From: Parus major | Taxonomy: Eukaryota; Chordata; Aves; Passeriformes; Paridae | Direction of reading: 5' to 3' | DNA: 64,000 bases | NCBI RefSeq assembly: GCF_001522545.3 | Contig: NC_031773.1 | Location: forward strand, 25,989,685 to 26,053,684 | In this document: piece by piece, positions 37,203 through 49,987 of the stretch | Layout of the letters: every line of letters begins with the position of its first letter | Numbering within the stretch: the stretch's first letter is position 1 | Position numbers and translations under genes: made by a program | The notes under the pieces: model-generated | Told to the model about the DNA's origin: nothing | Seen by the model: only the letters and a program-made list of their open reading frames with translations | Databases searched by the model: none

Positions 37203-37532
37203 TGTGAAACTGCAGGCCACACAGCTTTCTCAGTCTTGCCTGAGAAAGTGGCCTGGGAATTCATAAGGAGGATTTAAAACAATCCTCAGAGACAGAAAAC
37301 AGCCTTGCAGGTGCTGTTTGTCTGTCCCTTGTTTTCTTTGCAGGAGAAGGTCGGGGGGTGTGTGCCCCACTGACCAATGATGGTGATGTGCTAGTTTACT
37401 AAACAATAAGAGTTTTCTTTCTATACTTTTCACGTATCGGTCTATAAAAAAGACCTAAAGTAATAAACTAAGAGAAATTCTCCTGATTGGCTCCTAGAGA
37501 GTCTGTGTCGTTCATTCTCACCGTTCCTAATA
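37203..37532 (+). mobile_element. probable solo LTR, plus strand
   Basis: About 330 bp with LTR architecture: starts TGTGAAACTGCAGGCC, has a TATA-like TCTATAAAAAAG (37441-37452), then AATAAA (37462-37467), then a GT/T-rich block GAGTCTGTGTCGTTCATTCT. The sequence GAGCA occurs just before it (37198-37202) and again at 37533-37537, which would be a 5-bp target duplication. The LTR would then end TA rather than the usual CA. Alternatively the LTR ends at GAGCA or GCAACA and the GAGCA match is chance. The family is not identified. Confidence 0.55.
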
Positions 37533-37540
37533 GAGCAACA

Positions 37541-40500
37541 TTTTCTTATTCTGAAATTATTATATTTAGGAAATTTAGATAATGAAACATTTTTACTTAT
37601 CTACAGATTTTATAAATGAATTCTGTCTTCCTTCCCTCCTCCCCTTTTATTTTGGCAATAGGGAAAAGGCAGAAAATGTCCTTAGAAAAGATATTATTTC
37701 ATTTCAAGGCATGAACCTGTTACTGGACACAGTTTTGAAGTATACTCATTGCCACTTAACCTCAAAAATATTTGTTTAAGAAAGCATCAGGGTCGGATAC
37801 AAGCTGAGAAGGTATCAAAACAAGTGAAGCAAATTAAATGCTCCACATCTATGATTCTAAATAAAAAATAATTTAAAAAAAGTGACAATTATTATTAAAC
37901 ATTGGGCACTTTATTTCAGGCCTTTATAGGTCATGCAGTCAGTAAATATACAATTTAAGGCACACGATATGTGCCTCTTAACAAACGCCTGTGCTTTTGC
38001 AGTGTAATGAGTTTTAAGAATAATGCAGAAATCTCTACAAAGTTAAAATGGCGAGGCAAGTTCTTGCAATAGTATCATAAAATGCAATGAAGTTGCAGGT
38101 CATGGTGAAGTAACAATGTTTCTGCTATCCATCTCCTTTGTTGTTAGGCTAATAATACTTTAACTGCTGATATTCACAGTATTTATAATTTAGATGTAAT
38201 TTAAATAGATAAAGTGCCAGAAAAAATCCATGATGTGTTGCAGATCATGATTGATATGATGCACTTTTCATTTGAATACATTTGTATGTGAACAGTCATC
38301 CAAATATATCTATTATAACTCCAGCAGTATGACAGAATCATCATTTCTTAAAATCTCTATTACTAGACTGTAAGTGGACTGTTAAACTTTGGCTCAAGGG
38401 CACAATAACCCTCACATCAGCATAATTTAATCATAAGTTAATGGAAAGTTAAATTCAATGTTCAAGACAGTGTAATTCTTTCCTGTTTCATATATTCCAT
38501 GCCTATAGATTTTCCAAAATGGATAAGATTTTCATATTGAAATGCCTTTCCAGACATAAATACTTTAATGCATTTTTATTCTCCTATTTTTTGATGGAAA
38601 GGGAATTAACTTATTTCTTGTCTATCTGTCTTAAGAATGATGTTTTCTTTCTTCTGGAAAATATTTTCTGATACACAACTTTCAAGAAATTGAAGTATAT
38701 ATTCAGCTTTACTGGGTACTCTGACAATAGTTCCCTTTAAATGACAAAAGCTTTTTCTGGGATGCTGTTGACAACTGTATAAAATATGCTAGTTGGCCTA
38801 CAAAAGACTGTGGACATTTATTTATAAAGGGAAGTGACCTAACAGAAGTTCATAAATATCCTTTTGCTTGATATATGAATGTTCCCCAAAGATTTTCTCT
38901 GACATGTTATCACCAAGGGGCACAGAGTGAAACAAGGACATGCCACGTGGGAAGACAGAGCAAAGACTGTACATCATCCTGATAATGTAGATTGAGGTAG
39001 ATCATAGCTGCTCCACACATTTTAGGGCATGTCTGATGAATACTGAAACATTGCCCCATTTTCTGGGGACAACTGAAGCATACAGAAGCTTTCCCAGCAC
39101 ATCTTCCTTCCTGTTTTTATTCTCTATGTCAGCAGTACTAAAGTAGCTGTGTACAAGCAATAAACAGCCTCCACTTGTGGCTGAAGAGATTATGCCAGGC
39201 AGGTGAGCACTAGAACATTTTGCTGCACTAACCTGATGTAAACCAAGTTAAATGAAGAAGGTGATTTGGACCAATATCTCTGTGACACTCAGTGGGGTTG
39301 ATATGAAGAAAATAATGATGGTTTTGTTGCAGTGGCACCATTAAAATATTGTTTATGTTTCTTGAAAAGTGACTTAATTTCTTCAAATTGTGGCACAGTG
39401 TAAACTGACCCTATTCTTTCAAAAATTCTCTCACTCTAAAATTTCCTCTTCTGTGTCCATCAATGATATTATCATAGCATTCATCAAAGACACTAAGTTC
39501 ATACTTAATATGTCCATTCAGAAAAAGGTAGAACACAGATTCTCATCTTTAGCCCTTTTTTCCAGGCTCTTCTAAATTTTCTTTTTCACTGAGTGATTGT
39601 TTGACCTCTTGTGATTTCCTTTTATCCTTAAAACTAGCTGGGTAATCAGCACTGATGGAGTGGCCTTGCATGAGTCTGATTTAGATTATGCATGTGAGTG
39701 TGGAAATTAAATATAACTTAATGGAGTTAGACCACTAATAATATCTGGTTAAATAAGAAGTCAGGGGATCTAAGCTCTTTGCAATTATTTTTTCCCTTTA
39801 AATAATGCAGTTTATTAATTTATGTTAATTCATACATACATTACCTGATAATCCAAATGCATCTCCAAAGTTTAAAAGATCTAGGCAATCCTAGAGTATT
39901 TGGGTGGAATGCTGTCACCATATTGCCTTGTCAAATACGGTGTTTTTCAGTGAATCTTTTAGTTGATACCTAATATTATCTTGTTATGCATTGATCATAT
40001 TTATTACTACAATTGATATGAAAAAGAAACAATCAATCAATTTTGGTGCACTACAAATGGAATTGTAGGACAAATGTAGTCAATTTTATTGGCTTTTTTT
40101 GTTATATATTCAGATCTTATAAGTTTTGGAGTTATCATTTAAATCACAGGACAGAAAGGTACTGAATGACTGAGAAAAAAAAAAGTCATATTAACTAAAA
40201 TATTTGGAGTTTAGCTAATACCTAGCACTTTACTTCTAGTAGTCTATACCTTTGCCTGACATAAAAGCTTTAACAAAATATCAACAATGGAGCATCTTCA
40301 ACTAAAGGATGATCCCAAACATTTTTGAGAGGTTTAATATTATATTCTCCAAAGCCAAAGAAGAAAAAACTTCCCTTTCTTATCATTTATAAATAGGAAA
40401 AAGAAATCAGAAATAATGTCTTCATGGAAAAAAATAAACAAACAAAAAATCCAAACAGAAAACCAAATTATTGTCACCAGATAGGTCCATGAAGAACATT

Positions 40501-42793
40501 GCTTCATTGGTTTTGTGTCATAGTATGGCAGACAACAAAACAGGCTTTGAAAGGGGAATTCATTAAAGCAATGCAACACAGAAACTGGGCTAAGAGCAAT
40601 TGGATTCCCAGGTTAGAGGAGCCAAATCAATCTTCTATCTCTCTTTATAAAACACCTGATCTTGTAGGATTAAATCTAATTAATAAGTGTATCTGTGCAA
40701 TGTTGTGGAAATATTGTTAAATTAGGCTTGTTTACTGAAATTGCTGAATGAACGTGAAACTTATTAAAGATTAAAAGGTAGCTGGTTGCCATGAAAAGAG
40801 AATGTAAAGCAGGGAGGTATGAGTACTGCATTCCTCAGCTCATGTTGCTGCCAGGAAAAATGGTTTGCATTACTGACATTTCACAAAGATACCAGTTCAA
40901 GGACATTGCCAAGGAGTAAGATATCGAGTGAGAAAAGTTAGATGTTATTGATCCAATAAAACTGAGCAAAAATTGGTCAAGAAAATTTAAAATCACTTTA
41001 GTACTGAAATTTGAAATTTTAATGAATTTGAATGAATACTGAAATATAAAATACACTTTAATACTGAAAGAATTAATTTATCAGAAGTTTCTTTAGTAAT
41101 GATATCCTAACACATGTGAGGATCATAATAATTCCTTAAAAGACTCTATTGAAACTTCACTGGTAATAATGTACACCTTACACATGCGTTCAAGGCAAAT
41201 GAGTTCAGAATGCAATTGTGAAAAATGCCTTTTAGCTGCATCAGAGAGGGAATCTAGTTTCTTCCCTCCAGTGGTGAACGTAAGCGAACTTGCTCTTCTT
41301 CTACAGAAGGTAACTGGGCTTTTCTCCCACCACATAGCAAGAGGTCAGTCACACAGTCACTCATGGGGTCTGCCCACTCGTAGGCTCACTCTCTGGCATA
41401 ATCAGAAAAAAAAAAAGCAAGGCAGCTTTTAATTCAGTGGAAGACGGTTTAGCTGCCCTTTATTTACTGCAGGGCATCACTGGACCAGCTTTGAGTGACC
41501 TCTGCACAGAGGACGGTGGAGCTGCAGTTTACCATTGCAGCATGACTCCCTAATGGACAAATCTAAAATAACCCCTGGGTATTGCATCCCTAATGGATGC
41601 AGAAATGTCATGTTGCATATAGAAAACTATAGTATATGGCATGACATAATTGCCTGCAGTAGTATATTGCTGGACTGAATGATCCAAGAGGTTCACATTC
41701 ATATGTATTACATGTACATCTAAAGTGCAAAATTTATTGCAGGATTTAGGATGTTCAACACTTGGAACTGTGCAACACCCAGCTCTTCCTAGTCTGAACT
41801 AATTTCAGTCTTTTTATAAATTTTTTTTGATGTTTTCCTGTTGTTGCCAAGGTTTTTTAAAAATGTTGAGGGACAGGATGACTCTATGGCTAAACCTTTA
41901 CATGTAGTGAACAGTTGCATAGAAAATAGAAGTTATTTTTAAATACTAAAAGTCAAGATTTTGTAGTCAAAAAGGACTGTAACACAGCTATTCAGTTCAG
42001 AGAACAACTTGCAGTATTTGTTTCCTGTGGTCACAAGCACAATGTCATTGTTCAGGCAAGCTTCCTATACAGAAGTTATATACACTGAGGTCTACTAGAA
42101 TAGAAATTGATCTCAGTAGGAACTTAAAGAAATTATATGCCTTAGACAACAAATTATACTTGAATGTATGAATGTTCACTAGGAAATTCAAGTAGGACCT
42201 TGTGAGTAAAATGCAGGCTATGAGGTGCTGAAATGAGATTAGAGTTGTCAGGGAGCCTATTACAGAATTCATTGCTCTAGCTCCTTTATTTCTTTCAGAT
42301 GAAAACTAATGATGGGGACCATTACAGCCCTCCTCCATGTCAGAGACCATCTATATGCAAGTGCTAAGTGATTTAAACAAAACAGGAAGAAGTCCACCCA
42401 GAAAATAGCTCTTTCTGACTGTGAAAACAAATGACAAGTATCAGAGAATGATATTTCCTCTGTCAAAAATAAGAAGATCAAATTCTTTAATGCAAACTGT
42501 TCAGAAATAACAAAATTAATAAACATTCTATGGAATATCAGAACAAAAATGAAAGAAATCCAATTAACTTTATCTCAGAAGGCAGACAAATACTTTTGGT
42601 AGACTACTTTTTACTGAAATTCACAGATAAACCATGATTGTGCCTTGACACTCTTTCTATTTAAAGTTTTCTGTACTTTCACTTAAATGAATGACTTAGA
42701 AAATCACCTTGCTGAAGAGCATTTCTTTAGTGATTAATGAGATTAATTTATAGGTAGCCTATGGGTTAGGATAAAAGGGCAGACTAGTAAGGG
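37541..42793. other. unassigned non-coding DNA
   Basis: More than 5 kb without a gene or repeat I can assign. At about 41643-41690, CTGGACTGAATGATCCAAGA is faintly like a CR1 tail, too short to call. Confidence 0.5.
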
Positions 42794-42975
42794 TGACACT
42801 GCTGTGGGTGTTTGCTGCAGGCTGCCTGATCAGAGGGAGAAAATGGATGACACCTACTAGAGGCAGCCGAAAGCAGCCTCAAAGTCACAGGTGCTGGTTC
42901 TTGTGTGGAACTTTAACTACTCCGACATCTACCGGAGAAGCAACACAGTGAAGCACAAACAGTCCAAACAGTCAT
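42794..42975 (+). mobile_element. CR1 endonuclease-domain fragment
   Basis: Translated on the plus strand from about 42805 it reads GVCCRLPDQREKMDDTY, a stop, then KSQVLVLVWNFNYSDIYRRS and NTVKHKQSKQS. CR1 ORF2 endonuclease has the same order (GVCYRPP..., then LVLMGDFNHPDICW..., then HKQSRRF). The catalytic Asp and Gly of the GDFN motif are replaced (WNFN), and there is an in-frame stop. No further CR1 sequence adjoins it, although most CR1 copies keep only the 3' end. It is a dead relic. Confidence 0.82.
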
Positions 42976-45497
42976 GATTTAGTCAGCCTTTGTTCCTATT
43001 CTCCCCATTTATTGCTTTTGATTCAAGAGTTGGTTCTTTTTCAGGGCTCTTCCATCCCATAGGTTAACAGCAATCTGATCCTTTGGATGAGTAATGAAAA
43101 GGGTTCATTTGTGCCCACTGGAATGTTTATTTCAATTGCACAGGAGAAAGTATCACTCTTAGAATAGTAGTTTCCCAGAGAAGTACTGAATGTAGTTGAG
43201 ATTCCTGCCTGTAAAATAACATTAATTCACTTGGGAATTATCAGAGCCTAAAAAAAAACCAGATGAGTTATAGCCTATTATTTCTATGAACAGCATACTC
43301 TATACATCTCCAAGTATTTTACCCAGTTTTTTTGAAAAGTAAGCACAGACAGGTTATGTCCCATTCTTCTAAAAGTAAAAATAAATTCAAGTAAGTGGAT
43401 ATGATGGAGTAATTTCCCAGACAGAATGAACTATTGATAATGCTTTGTGCTGATGAAATATGATGATAAAGCAAAATTCATCTTTCTACTCTCTGGTCAT
43501 TTCACAGTGTCAAGCAAGTTTTAGATTCAACAATATTACCAGTATTACAATACTACCATTGCTGGGCACAGAAAGATGTGGTACTTGTTTCCCATGCTAC
43601 CTGTATCTCTCAGCCTTGGCTTACCTTGGAGCTGATACAACTAGAATAATTGAGAGCCTCCCACAGGCAAAAGCTGTCTCAGGGAGTGTGAAAACAAATA
43701 CTACATGTATGTTCCTTTATAGTTGTAGTGTCTGTCTTAATATCTCTTGACTGTTGAGGTATGAAAATTATAATTTAACATGCATTAAAATTCTTGTAAT
43801 TTTCACAAAAGGCAATTTCAGTTTTATAAAGGAAATGTATCCCTTCGTGTTTGGTTTTGTATCGACTTTCTGGTGTCTCAGAACTATATTTTTGTTATTA
43901 GAGCTTCTGTAATTTCAAAACACTATGCCAGACAAATACTACGATTTCAGAACACCATAGGGAGAAGGTGGGCCTGCTGGAATAAGAGCCATTCTGTCTG
44001 ATAAATGCTTTCAAAATAAAGATAACTCTACACAGATGCAACATATATTTATAGGCATATGGGCACATGGCACCACAGATTTTCTTTTTTTAATAGGTCT
44101 AAAAAGCGTACTGCCTTATGTTAGTTGCATGTGAGGGTCTCTCTCTTCTTTCAAAGAATTTAATCTGTTCTGTATTTCTGAACATGAGTGGGTTTGTTTG
44201 CTGTAGGTGAATCCTCTCTTTGCTAAACATTAAGCACTGAGACTTAAGCAATAAATTTCACAACAGATATTGTGTGTTACTGTTTCTTCATGCCAGATTC
44301 TGGGTATGGAAGTCACAAGTCAGCATGAAATATGTGGTTACCCAGAACAAATGCAGTAGTCCAGAGAGTGTTTGCATCCCTCCTTATTGCTGAAAAAGCA
44401 ATCATTGATCTAGCAGGAAATTATCTTACATTTGGCCAAACTTCAGAGACTACAGTTTTCACTTCCCATGTACCTCGTTTATGTCTTGGAATTTGAATGA
44501 TACCACACAGATTTCTGTCCCCAGCAATGTGGTCTTTGTTAACATACAAACATAGCTGGTTTCAGACTGTGCCTAGTAGATTATCAGAAGATTTAGGTCT
44601 AGTATTGAATCAGAAATAATACAAGTGAGGCACTCAAAAGCTGCTGAACCAGTCCATGAAGGTGAACCTGGACACACACAATAGACAACACATTAAGTTT
44701 TCAAATAAAAATGTAGACCCATTGGAGTCTGAGTCATCTGCACAAATATGCATGCATACTAAGTCGACTTCTCATGGTCAGTGAGTGGGTGCATCTCATC
44801 CTGATATTAGCAGCTAAAATAGAACTGAAATGTACCTTACATATTTGTGGTCATTCATTATAATGAGCTTTGAATGACCAGCTCAGACATAAATGCTGAC
44901 ACTGTAGGTTCAAGATATGTGAGAGGAAATTCTCATGGACTCTATAGATATCTAGGTATCTAGGTCATTAATCCCATATGGGCTACTGAATATTTAAATT
45001 GTTCTTAAGTTAAACAGTATTCTAAAATATTGATCTTTTGGATGTAGATTACTAAATTTTACATAAAACATACTGTAGATACTGGATTTATTATTTTTTT
45101 TATTATTAGCTTGGCTTAATATAGGGAATCTTATAGAAGACTAGAGGGGAATTGTATTGTAATTTCTCTTAAGAAACTGTAGACTAAAAACCTAGGACAC
45201 TGTAAGAAAATGGGATTTGGAGTCTATGCATGTTCTGAGTTTCACTATCTTTATTATACTGAGAGAAGGAATTGAAATATATTCTGTTAGAGATGGAGAA
45301 AAAGATATGTTACAAATCTCACTGAAAGTAAAGCCTGGTTCTTAAAGGGTCTGTTTATCACATTGCTCATATTCTTCAAAATAGGTTGAACATTAAATAA
45401 GAGTACCTTCTTGAAGGTGGTGCTCCTGGTTAGAGTATTTTTGAGTTTTGCTTGTATTCAAGAGAAGTTTTAGGTGGTAAACTCTGATTATAAGAGA
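42976..45497. other. unassigned non-coding DNA
   Basis: No gene or repeat recognised. The longest frame is 96 codons (43460-43750) and resembles nothing known to me. Confidence 0.5.
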
Positions 45498-45790
45498 TGT
45501 CTCTGCCCGAATTCAGGTGCAAACAAGACCATATGCCGAAGTCAATACCATGGATTCTACTTAACAGCAAATGGGAGGTAGAGAGAAATAGAAAGAAACA
45601 GGAAAGGCTGGGGGGTGAGGGTAGAGGGAGGGAGGAAGGAGAGAGCAAGTGAAAGAGAGAGAGATTAAGCAATAGATATTACTTCCACATGGGCCCCTGA
45701 GGCATCCCACTGGTCCTTCTTCACCCTGGTTTTCAGTGGTGGGGGCCCCAGAGTCATTCTTCTGGAGGTGCTACTTTTATAAAGTCCAGG
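45498..45790 (-). mobile_element. LTR-like element, copy B
   Basis: The plus strand starts TGTCTCTGCCCGAATTCAGG and GTGCAAACAAGACCATATG, matching copy A at 36405. It has a purine-rich stretch at about 45568-45665, then CATCCCACTGGTCCTTCTTC and GGTGGGGGCCCCAGAGTC, again matching copy A. A minus-strand TATA box (TATAAAA, plus positions 45775-45781) lies 283 bp from the TGTCTC terminus. The U3 side is not delimited: a GAGACA at about 46047-46052 would pair with the terminus, but no target duplication surrounds that pair. Not attributable to a named family. Confidence 0.6.
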
Positions 45791-48700
45791 TCATGGCTAT
45801 CCACAGGGCATAGATGCTGTTTCCACAGCTTGGACTAGCATGTGTGTCCTTTCACACAGTTTTGCCAATTTTTTGGTCCCGATAAGTGTTATCTTAAATT
45901 CCCACAGTCTTCACAGCAGAATTTTGTCTGTTGTGCTAATTCCAAGTCATCACCTTCATTAAGCCTGGGACTTCTGGTTTGTCATCGGTGCTTACTCCTG
46001 TTGTGGTGGGTTGTTTTATGGGAACTTCCTTCTCTAATTGTGTTTTGAGACATGCAACAGCATTCTCTAAGTTCTCACAGGTGGTAAAAGATTTTTTTTA
46101 ATATTTCTAGAAGTCAAGTGACACCTGTATATCTAAATCTTTTCCTGTCTAAAGCAATTTACCACATTTAAGTGCTTAACTCACCACTTTTTCCTTAAAT
46201 TTGTATGTTTTTAATCTTCTTTATTAGTCTAGTGCCTTCTTCTTGTCCTGGATTTAACAGTTCCAGAAAGCAGCCTGAGACTACAGAATTTCCTTATTCT
46301 TATTACTTTGTTGACAGTCAGATGCACCATCACCAAAGAAATAAGTGGAAGGTATGACACATCATAAAGAAGTGTACTGACCTGCTGGAGCTATGTATTC
46401 TCTGCTCTAGTTTGCTTTCTGGTGTAAGGCTCTTTCTGCATCTCATCATCTGTCACAGCACAGGGGGCTGCTTGCAGTGTCTGTACACAACATCAGTGTG
46501 ACTCAGAAAACACTGCCTGGAAAGTATGAAACTCATACTGGTTTCATTGCATTTATGTAGGTGCTAGAAATTTAATTGAAATTTTTTTTCTTTAAGTGAC
46601 TGTGGATATCACATAATACCTGGCACTGGACCAGAATCTGAACTAATTTAGTGATGCATGTGCTGGAAACTGAAGAGACAGAGTCCGCTGTAAAGGAAAA
46701 GAGAGCAAGAAGTTTGGGGTTTTTTTGTTTGTTTGTTTTTCAGTTCTCCAGTCATTAGAGCACTCTGTGCATGATCATTTCCCAGAGTAAGTTGCTGATG
46801 TTGTTACTGTCATTATCTACATTAGCATCAGTCCTGCTCACAGGCTAGTAAGCCACTCTATTGGAAAGTAATAGCAATAACAAAATGTCTCTTCTGCAGA
46901 CAATCAATATTCTAAACATAAGGGATGAAACATCAGACAGATACAAGCACTGGAAAAAGACCATGAACATCAATATGACAGGTAGTACTGTTACTGTATC
47001 TGTTGCTTGATTTTTTTTATTATTTTTCCACTAGGAAATCTAATGCAAAGGAGTTTACTTTAAAAGTATAAAGATCAACACAATTGTGTTCAAGTAGCTC
47101 CTCTCAAGTGGCAAAGAGGAGTGTTAAGCATGCAGGTATTTGGTTGAAAATTTTTCCAAGTGGAAAGAAGTTTTTATTTCAGATGGAAAGAGAATCTTTC
47201 CAAGGTGACAGGGAATATAATTGTGGTCCTCTCAAGGAATAATTACTGGCAAGACTGGATACAAACTGGATACAGAGAAGTGAACTATATTTAACACAGT
47301 ACAGAAGGGGCAGGCAGAGGGAGAAGAGAGGATGAGATGTATAATGGCTAAAATTTGATGGTCTAGAAACAAAATCTTTGTAGCAGCATCTCTATGGTTA
47401 TTACTTAGGAGGAATGCCCTCTCTAATCTGAAATTAAGGAAAAAAAAATCATTTCAGCTGTTGGGATGCAAGGCAGTGAAAGTTTTATCTGTGTGAATGG
47501 ACAGGACAGGCTGCCTCTCAGATCTGTCACTCAGGCTACTGGTCTTAAGAAAATCTTTTATATGGAATGAGAGAATGCTTTTAGCCAAAGATGAAATGCA
47601 GGGTGAAGATGGAATACAGGGTGAAGATGCTGACCTGCACTTCGTGATAAAAGAACTAGCCAGAAATGTTTTTCAATAGAAATGAAATAAGACAATTTAG
47701 CTATAATGCTTAGACATTCCTAAAATAAACTTGGAAAGATCACTAATATTTTGGATTGGATGAAAAAGCAACAGTGGAAAAATTAATAATGCCCTTAATA
47801 ATGCACAAAATGCTACCTTATGGAACCACTATACAGACACATTCCAGAAGATAATGTCAGGATAGAAGAATGTTTAAAGACTTTTAGCAATTAAACCACC
47901 CCTATGTCTTGTATAAAAAATTTGGGTTCATATTGTCATACCAGATTTAGTCTGGAATCTTCAAGTGATCACATTGCAAAAAAATACCAAGATAAAATAT
48001 TTCTGCACCAAGAATCCTGACAAATAAAATCAGAATAAAGAAACAAGATTTTATGCATTTATCCCTGAAGTCCATAACAGCCATTTCCATAAATATTGAT
48101 TGATAATAAAAACTGAATTATGTCTGAAGAAAAATTAATTGAGAAAAAATATTTGTGTTCATTGTATTTTTTTGTTGAAGGGCTCATGCACAGATTTTTT
48201 CAGGAAAAAAGGATCTTCTAGTAGGAGTGTATTTTTTTCTTTGTTTAGGAAACAAAGAATTTTTACAAGACAATCAATTAAGCTCCACTAAGATGAGTTG
48301 CTAAATATCAGCTGCCTGTATACGGTGACCTAGAGCTCACCATTATATGAATAATAGAGGCTGAAGTGGAAGAAACTACTGAAGTGGAAGAAAAGAGCAA
48401 ATTACATTTTAATTTATCTGTACTTTGAGTAGATATGCTTGAAGAATTTTTGAGCTTAGGATAAAATGAAAATTCATTCACTTATCTACTTTGTTCTACT
48501 TCTCTGCATGGTAGCAATAAGATCTATTGAGACTGGTTAAAACTAACAAAAAATGTATTTGATGGAGACAGATCATCTATGCTATGTAATAACCTGCAAA
48601 TAATTATGTTGTCTGAAAAAATAAGAGATTTAAAATTCAGGTTAATAACTTAGGATGTTGATGTCTGGTATTATAATAGTCAAATTAATATCTGGGTTTA

Positions 48701-49956
48701 CTAAATGCTGCAGTTTTAAATTGTGTAGTTGCATAAACAGATTTTATTTTCCAAGCTGTACTGGGTAGGAGTTAAGGAAAATGGAGACACTGACCTGAAA
48801 GATTAACTTAGCCTTATGTTGTTAATTTATCATAAAGCAGTCCTACTAGTAGTAGGACAGGGACAGGATTTACACAGGCAAGCCTTTATTGGGAAAAGTT
48901 GTAAAAATGTGACAGATAACTGACCAAAATAGAAATACGTTTTCAAGAGAACTGTAGAGAAAATTTATTGCAGCAAATGAAATATGACAGTACCAAGGTA
49001 CACAGGTACTTATTCAAGACAGGGAACCACAGGGAGCAATATTCTGGATATAAATGTGTGTGCTGTGCTCTTGAAGGAAGAACATGTTAGAGCCCTGGAA
49101 CCAGGGGAAACACACATATAGATGAGGCTGACAGCAGTGCAGGGAGCTGGCCCAGAGGTCAGAGTGGAGGTGGGAAAGAGATAAGGCTACAAGCAGATGC
49201 AGGTATGGCCTGACTACTTCTCACCATCATTTGGCAGGCCCAGATGGAGCAGATTCTGTCTGATTTACATCAGCACCCCTGTAGCAGTGCCAAGAGGCAC
49301 TGCAAAACAAAAGCAGGTGAGAGAGGTACGAAGGAAGCAGAGCTGGTACAGAGTGGTACAGACACTTGTCTGCGACTTGGATGCTCATAAAAAGATGAGT
49401 GTTCAGAAGTATTTTTAAAATTGATTTACACGCGGCCTTTATGGTTCAGAAAAATTCTGAAGCTGCCATTGGAACATAACCTGGGAAATGTTCATGATAT
49501 GTGTGTGTGCACATGCATCTCAAGACAGGTTGGTAAAAATGGCTCTGATGGGATGAGCATCTCATTTGGTGCCTTATATGGGAAACTAAATTGGTGAGAT
49601 CACAAGTGTGAATTAAAAAACAACATTCAGTTCTATGCCATAGTTAAAGCAAGAGGAATAGAATAAAATAAATGTATTTTATTAAAAAAAAACAAGTACT
49701 GTGGAGGCTGATGTGTTGACAATTTCATTAATTTCAAGATATAATTTAACAAAGAACTCGAGTATGATTTTATTTTTGGTTTGGAGCAAAATGCAGACTG
49801 TCCAAATGAGGCCCTAATATGCAGGACTGTGTTGAGATCTCACATCCAGGTCTCACAGAATGGATGAAGACTTGCTTGTAGGATGTTGGCCATGCACAGT
49901 CCTGGCGAGGGCAGTGCCCAGTATTTGAGTAAATGATATCCCACTCTTGTGCCCTG
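45791..49956. other. unassigned non-coding DNA
   Basis: May include the U3 of LTR copy B up to about 46052. Beyond that: a TTTG run at about 46719-46740, a short direct repeat of CAGGGTGAAGATG (about 47598-47632), and a repeat of CTGAAGTGGAAGAAA (about 48361-48395). No gene is recognised. Confidence 0.5.

Positions 49957-49984
<28 letters not shown>
49957..49984 (+). repeat. (AC)14 microsatellite
   Basis: Fourteen uninterrupted AC units, probably polymorphic in length. Confidence 0.97.

Positions 49985-49987
<3 letters not shown>

Noticed and set aside
41643..41700. CR1-like tail
   Set aside because: Only about 20 loosely matching bases, with no CR1 body upstream and no clear terminal repeat.
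45498..46052. Complete LTR bounded by TGTCTC and GAGACA
   Set aside because: Not accepted as a feature boundary because the flanking bases show no target duplication; kept only as a hypothesis.
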